A stretch of DNA of 64,000 bases from Kribbella qitaiheensis (GTDB lineage: Bacteria > Actinomycetota > Actinomycetes > Propionibacteriales > Kribbellaceae): assembly GCF_014217565.1 (NCBI RefSeq), contig NZ_CP043661.1, positions 4,898,001-4,962,000 on the forward strand, read 5' to 3'. This document shows positions 61,018-64,000 of the stretch, piece after piece (positions within the stretch are counted from its first letter, which is position 1; each line of letters starts with the position of its first letter). The notes below the pieces were generated by a model that worked only from the letters and a program-made list of their open reading frames with translations, ran no database searches and was not told the DNA's origin. The position numbers and the translations under genes were made by a program.

Positions 61018-61711
61018 TGCATGTCGCCGATCTGCGCTGGTTCGTGGTGCTGGCCGAGTCCGAGCGACTGACCGATGCCGCTTCGACGCGCTGACCGATC
61101 CCGAGTCGGGCACGGTGCGGTTGGCTTTCATGCACTCGGTCGGCACCGGCGTCGTACCGGATCTGCTGACGGCCTTCCGTTGCGAGGCGCCCTCGATCCG
61201 GTTCGCGCTGCGCGAAGAGCCGTCGCACGAGATCGTCCGTGACCTGGACTCCGGCGAGGCCGAGCTCGGCATCACGGGTCCGCGGCCCGCGAGCGACCAG
61301 TTCGGCTGGCACCTGCTCGAGCGGCAGCGCCTCTGTCTCTACGTCCCACCCGATCACCGGCTGGCCGGTCTGAAGCGGGTCGCGCTGGCCGAAGCCGCTG
61401 ACGAGCCGTTCATCGCGCTGCGGCCCAACTTCGGCTTCCGCCGGGTGACCGACGAGCTGTGCCGGGCGGCCGGGTTCACGCCGCAGGTCGCCTTCGAGAG
61501 TACGGACCTCGGCACGATGGATCGCCTGGTCGGCGCGGGCCTCGGCGTCTCGGTGCTGCCTGGCGGCGCAGTACGAGGTAGTGAGAGTGGCGCGACGCCG
61601 GTCCCGCTGGCCGGCGTACGGGCTCGTCGTGACATCGGCCTGGCCTGGCGGCTGCACCGCGAGCTGTCCCCGGCCGCTCATCGCTTTCGCGCCTTCGTCC
61701 AAACCTGGTGA
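61018..61711 (+). pseudogene. LysR-family regulator with its DNA-binding domain deleted
   Basis: ATG 61018 opens a normal LysR N-terminus (MHVADLRWFVVLAESERLTDAA), but after 22-25 codons it meets TGA. The sequence continues in another frame directly with RFDALTDPESGTVRLAFMHSVG, the linker helix and effector domain, complete to the stop at 61711 (FALREEPSHEIVRDL, ELGITGP, LGTMDRLVGAGLGVSVLPGG). About 50-55 residues, including the recognition helix, are missing, and the join is out of frame. CTGACCGATGCCG and CTGACCGATCCCG flank the scar (~61068-61105), suggesting recombination between short repeats. No alternative start would restore DNA binding. Confidence 0.75.
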
Positions 61712-61769
61712 TTGCAGGTTGGTGCAAAGAGTCTTGGCCGCGGGCGGTCCGGCCAGGCAGGGTTCAGGT

Positions 61770-62504
61770 GTGCAGAAGTCATGGAAGTCCGTGAAGCCCA
61801 CCAGACGGCAAATCTTCGCCGCCGGCGCTGTAGCGACGGTCGCATCGATTGCCTCCACCTCTACCGCGTTCGCGGCCGACGACTACGGCTCGGGTGAGCT
61901 CGGCCCGTGGCAGGACTTGTCGAACGCGATCGCCACGCCCGCCACGATCCGCGCTGTCCGCGACGCCAACGGGGTCTACATGTTCGGCGACAGCATCTCC
62001 GTCCAGGACGGGTACACCCTCGCCGAGCGGTTGCACACCGACGGGATCCTGCTCGCGGTGCACAACTGGTCCGGCCGCCCGACGACCCCCGCGGTCGACG
62101 CACTCCAGGACTGGGCGACCACCTACGGGATGCCGCAGCGGATCCTGATGGCGACGGGTACGAACGACATCTTCAATCCGCCCGTGTTCGCGGCCCAGGT
62201 CGATCGGACCATGAGCATCGTCGGCACCACCCGCACGGTCATCTGGGTCAACGTCCAGGCGTCGCGGACGAGTCAGGCGGCTGCTGTCCAGCTTGCGGAC
62301 CAGCGCAACAGCGGTTGGATCAACCTGCAGCTCGCCGACGCCCAGAAGCGGCACCCGAATCTGAAGATCGTGCACTGGGCCGAGTTCCTGGCGGCGAAGC
62401 CGTCGCGGATGTCACCGACGATGTACCTGCGCGACGGCGTGCACACGACGGTGCCGCTCGGCCAGAACGCCCGCAACGAACTGATCGCCCAGACGATCAG
62501 CTGA
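61770..62504 (+). CDS. Tat-exported SGNH/GDSL-like hydrolase
   Basis: 244 residues from GTG 61770. Twin-arginine signal peptide (KPTRRQIFAAGAVATVAS...TAFA, cleaved before ADDYGS). SGNH blocks: block I FGDSISVQDG (catalytic Ser), block III MATGTNDIFN (Gly/Asn), block V DGVHTTVPLG (Asp and His). Such secreted enzymes remove acyl groups from carbohydrates or lipids; beside two chitinases, deacylation of chitin fragments or surface glycans is plausible. A strong bidirectional terminator follows. Confidence 0.85.
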   Translation: MQKSWKSVKPTRRQIFAAGAVATVASIASTSTAFAADDYGSGELGPWQDLSNAIATPATIRAVRDANGVYMFGDSISVQDGYTLAERLHTDGILLAVHNWSGRPTTPAVDALQDWATTYGMPQRILMATGTNDIFNPPVFAAQVDRTMSIVGTTRTVIWVNVQASRTSQAAAVQLADQRNSGWINLQLADAQKRHPNLKIVHWAEFLAAKPSRMSPTMYLRDGVHTTVPLGQNARNELIAQTIS

Positions 62505-62512
62505 GACCCGGA

Positions 62513-62546
62513 GTACGGCGGGCGGAGGGGCGCCCGCCCGCCGTAC
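62513..62546. terminator. Bidirectional stem-loop between convergent genes
   Basis: A perfect 12-bp stem, GTACGGCGGGCG with CGCCCGCCGTAC, and a 10-nt loop. It lies 8 bp after the SGNH stop and 8 bp before the chitinase stop; GAAAGGTTCT follows. Confidence 0.75.
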
Positions 62547-62554
62547 GAAAGGTT

Positions 62555-64000
62555 CTAGAACCCTGCAGTGATGCGGGTGAAGTCCCAGTCGCCCTGGGCG
62601 ATACCGCTGCAGTTGGACACGACGCCGCCGCCCGCGCAGCCGCGGTCACGGTTCACCGACCAGAACGCCAGCCGGCCGAGACCGTTGCTCCTGGCCCAGT
62701 TGGTGATGTTCTGCCAGGTCGCCGTCGTGGTCATCTCCTGCTGGTCGGACAGACCGTTCATGCCGGAGATGCCCTGGTGGGCGTAGGCCTGCGCGGTGGT
62801 CCAGCCGAAGGTCGCCTTCAGCTTGTTGTTCAGACCCGTGGACGCGCCGACCGTGTCGTTGTAGATGTTGCCGCTGCCGAAGTCGAACGGCATCAACGTG
62901 AAGATGTCGATGTTCGCACCGAGCGCCGCGGACCGCTCGATCAGCCGGTTGCCGTAGTAGTTCGGGCCGGTGGTCGAGGTACCGAAGGTCAGGATGGTCT
63001 GGATCCCGGCGTTGTTCTGCTTGATGATCTTGAGCGCGCCCAGGATGCGGTCCTGGACGGCCTCGTTCTCGAACTCGTCGGAGTTCTCGATGTCGATGTC
63101 GATCGCCTTCAGGCCATAGGCGCTGATCACCTTCTGGTACGCGCCGGCGAGGAGCTCCGGCGTACTGCAGTTCGGGCCGAGCTTGTTGCCGCTCCAACCG
63201 CCGATCGACGGTACGACGTCGCCGCCGGCCGCGTGGATCGCTGCGATCGCGTTGGCGTCCGCGCTGCCCTGTAGTGGCCGCGCGCCGTCCCAAGCCGGGT
63301 TGCAGCCGCCGGACGACAGGATGAAGGCCATCGTGAACCACTTGATGCCGGTCGCGTTCATGACCGTCGTCGGGTTCGGCGGGTCACCCCAGCCCATGTA
63401 GAGGTACGGGGCAGCCTTCTTGGAGCCGTTGCCAGGAGGAGTGCCGCCCGTTTGCGTCGTGACGGAAACGGCGCTGCTCTTGGCGCCTTCGCCTGCTGCG
63501 TTGGACGCGCTCACCTGGTAGCTGTAGCTGGTGTTCGCGGTCAGGCCGGAGTCCGTGTACGACGTACCGGTCGGACTGCCGACCTTCGAACCGTTGCGGT
63601 AGACGCTGTAGCTGGTGGCACCGCTAGCAGCCGACCAGGACAGGCTTACCGACGAAGAGGTCGACGTACCGGAGAGTCCACCTGGTGCGCCCGGCACCGT
63701 GCCTCCGCCGCCTCCTGAGCAGGAACCACCATTCAGACGACAGGCGGCGAGACCTGGGAAGTTGCCCGGGTTGCCGTTGAAGCCGAAGGTGACGCTGGCA
63801 CCAGGTGCCAACGGTCCCGCCCAGCTGGGCGGAGTGAAGGTGTGGGTCTGGCCACTGGTACTCCGGGTGGCGTCCCACGAACTGCTGATGGTGTAGCCGG
63901 ACGGGAAGTCCAGTGCCACCGACCAGGTACTGAGAGAACTGGTGGTGCCGTTGGTGACAGTCACCTTGCCTTCGAAGCCGCTGCCCCAGTCAGAGACCTT
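62555..64000 (-). CDS. Secreted family 18 chitinase (CBM2 - FN3 - GH18), 5' end outside the window
   Basis: At least 481 residues; the frame is open to the right edge, so the signal peptide and start lie beyond it. Domains in order: most of a cellulose/chitin-binding CBM2 (KVSDWGSGFEGKVTVTNG, WSVALDFPSGYTISSSWD, FGFNGNPGNFPGL), a Gly-rich linker, fibronectin-III (PGGLSGTSTSSSVSLSWSAASG), and GH18 (PYLYMGWGDPPNP, DVVPSIGGWSGN, and catalytic LKAIDIDIENSDE). The GH18 belongs to a different subtype from the chitinase at 57075, so the two are not recent duplicates. Hydrolyses chitin outside the cell. Confidence 0.9.
   Translation of the reverse strand, partial: KVSDWGSGFEGKVTVTNGTTSSLSTWSVALDFPSGYTISSSWDATRSTSGQTHTFTPPSWAGPLAPGASVTFGFNGNPGNFPGLAACRLNGGSCSGGGGGTVPGAPGGLSGTSTSSSVSLSWSAASGATSYSVYRNGSKVGSPTGTSYTDSGLTANTSYSYQVSASNAAGEGAKSSAVSVTTQTGGTPPGNGSKKAAPYLYMGWGDPPNPTTVMNATGIKWFTMAFILSSGGCNPAWDGARPLQGSADANAIAAIHAAGGDVVPSIGGWSGNKLGPNCSTPELLAGAYQKVISAYGLKAIDIDIENSDEFENEAVQDRILGALKIIKQNNAGIQTILTFGTSTTGPNYYGNRLIERSAALGANIDIFTLMPFDFGSGNIYNDTVGASTGLNNKLKATFGWTTAQAYAHQGISGMNGLSDQQEMTTTATWQNITNWARSNGLGRLAFWSVNRDRGCAGGGVVSNCSGIAQGDWDFTRITAGF

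Noticed and set aside
1..64000. tRNA, rRNA, CRISPR arrays, insertion sequences, phage attachment sites
   Set aside because: Looked for and not seen: no cloverleaf arms with TTCGA loops, no spaced repeats of 25-40 bp, and no transposase- or integrase-like protein.

Overview
The window is about 70% GC, densely packed and full of GTG starts, with LysR, TetR and ECF regulators, DHA2-type drug exporters, Tat/Sec-exported chitinases and a pseudaminic-acid pathway. This points to a soil actinomycete, most likely Kribbella or a near relative; that placement rests on gene style and content, not on a marker gene.

Positions 1-47,000 are mainly a cell-surface glycan locus. Pseudaminic acid (Pse) genes sit at both ends of its core: a partial pseB and a pseG-like gene on the left (with a VapBC toxin-antitoxin pair between them), and pseI plus pseH at 28-29.5 kb. 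Between them lie a WecE-type sugar aminotransferase with a WecD-like acetyltransferase, three family-2 glycosyltransferases, further glycan enzymes, a nucleotidyltransferase-methyltransferase fusion, a beta-helix protein, a GtrA flippase and two lipoproteins. Seven genes encode a paralogous family of large polytopic membrane proteins (2.2, 4.6, 10.9, 13.2, 31.2, 32.7 and 44.4 kb). They share at least six motifs, including an extracytoplasmic Asp/His loop and a C-terminal two-cysteine domain. I read them as GT-C-like glycosyltransferases or polymerases. One of them (31.2 kb) has two in-frame deletions. A four-gene cassette at 35.2-37.8 kb (acyl carrier protein, adenylating ligase, short-chain reductase, phosphopantetheinyltransferase-like protein) could supply an acyl group for the glycan.

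Positions 37.8-50.6 kb hold flexible-genome genes: a BBE-type flavin oxidase, an SRPBCC protein divergent from a TetR gene, two TetR/MFS units with recognisable operators, an ECF sigma factor, a DUF2786 protein, a deletion scar that fused two headless genes, and an esterase. Positions 50.6-56.6 kb carry argS, a GT2-TagF-like fusion, a degenerate Fic-like gene and a HAD phosphatase. Positions 57-64 kb carry two GH18 chitinases, a LuxR-type regulator, an MFS exporter, a LysR gene that has lost its DNA-binding domain, and a Tat-exported SGNH hydrolase.

Ten genes are interrupted by a single-base frameshift. In eight of them the fault is one extra base at a GGCC tetramer (GGCCC or GGGCC), and removing it restores an exact full-length gene. 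This strongly suggests a systematic sequence error rather than decay, and it explains two apparent giant reading frames of 991 and 1,081 codons that are chimeras of neighbouring genes. I saw no rRNA, tRNA, CRISPR array or insertion sequence.
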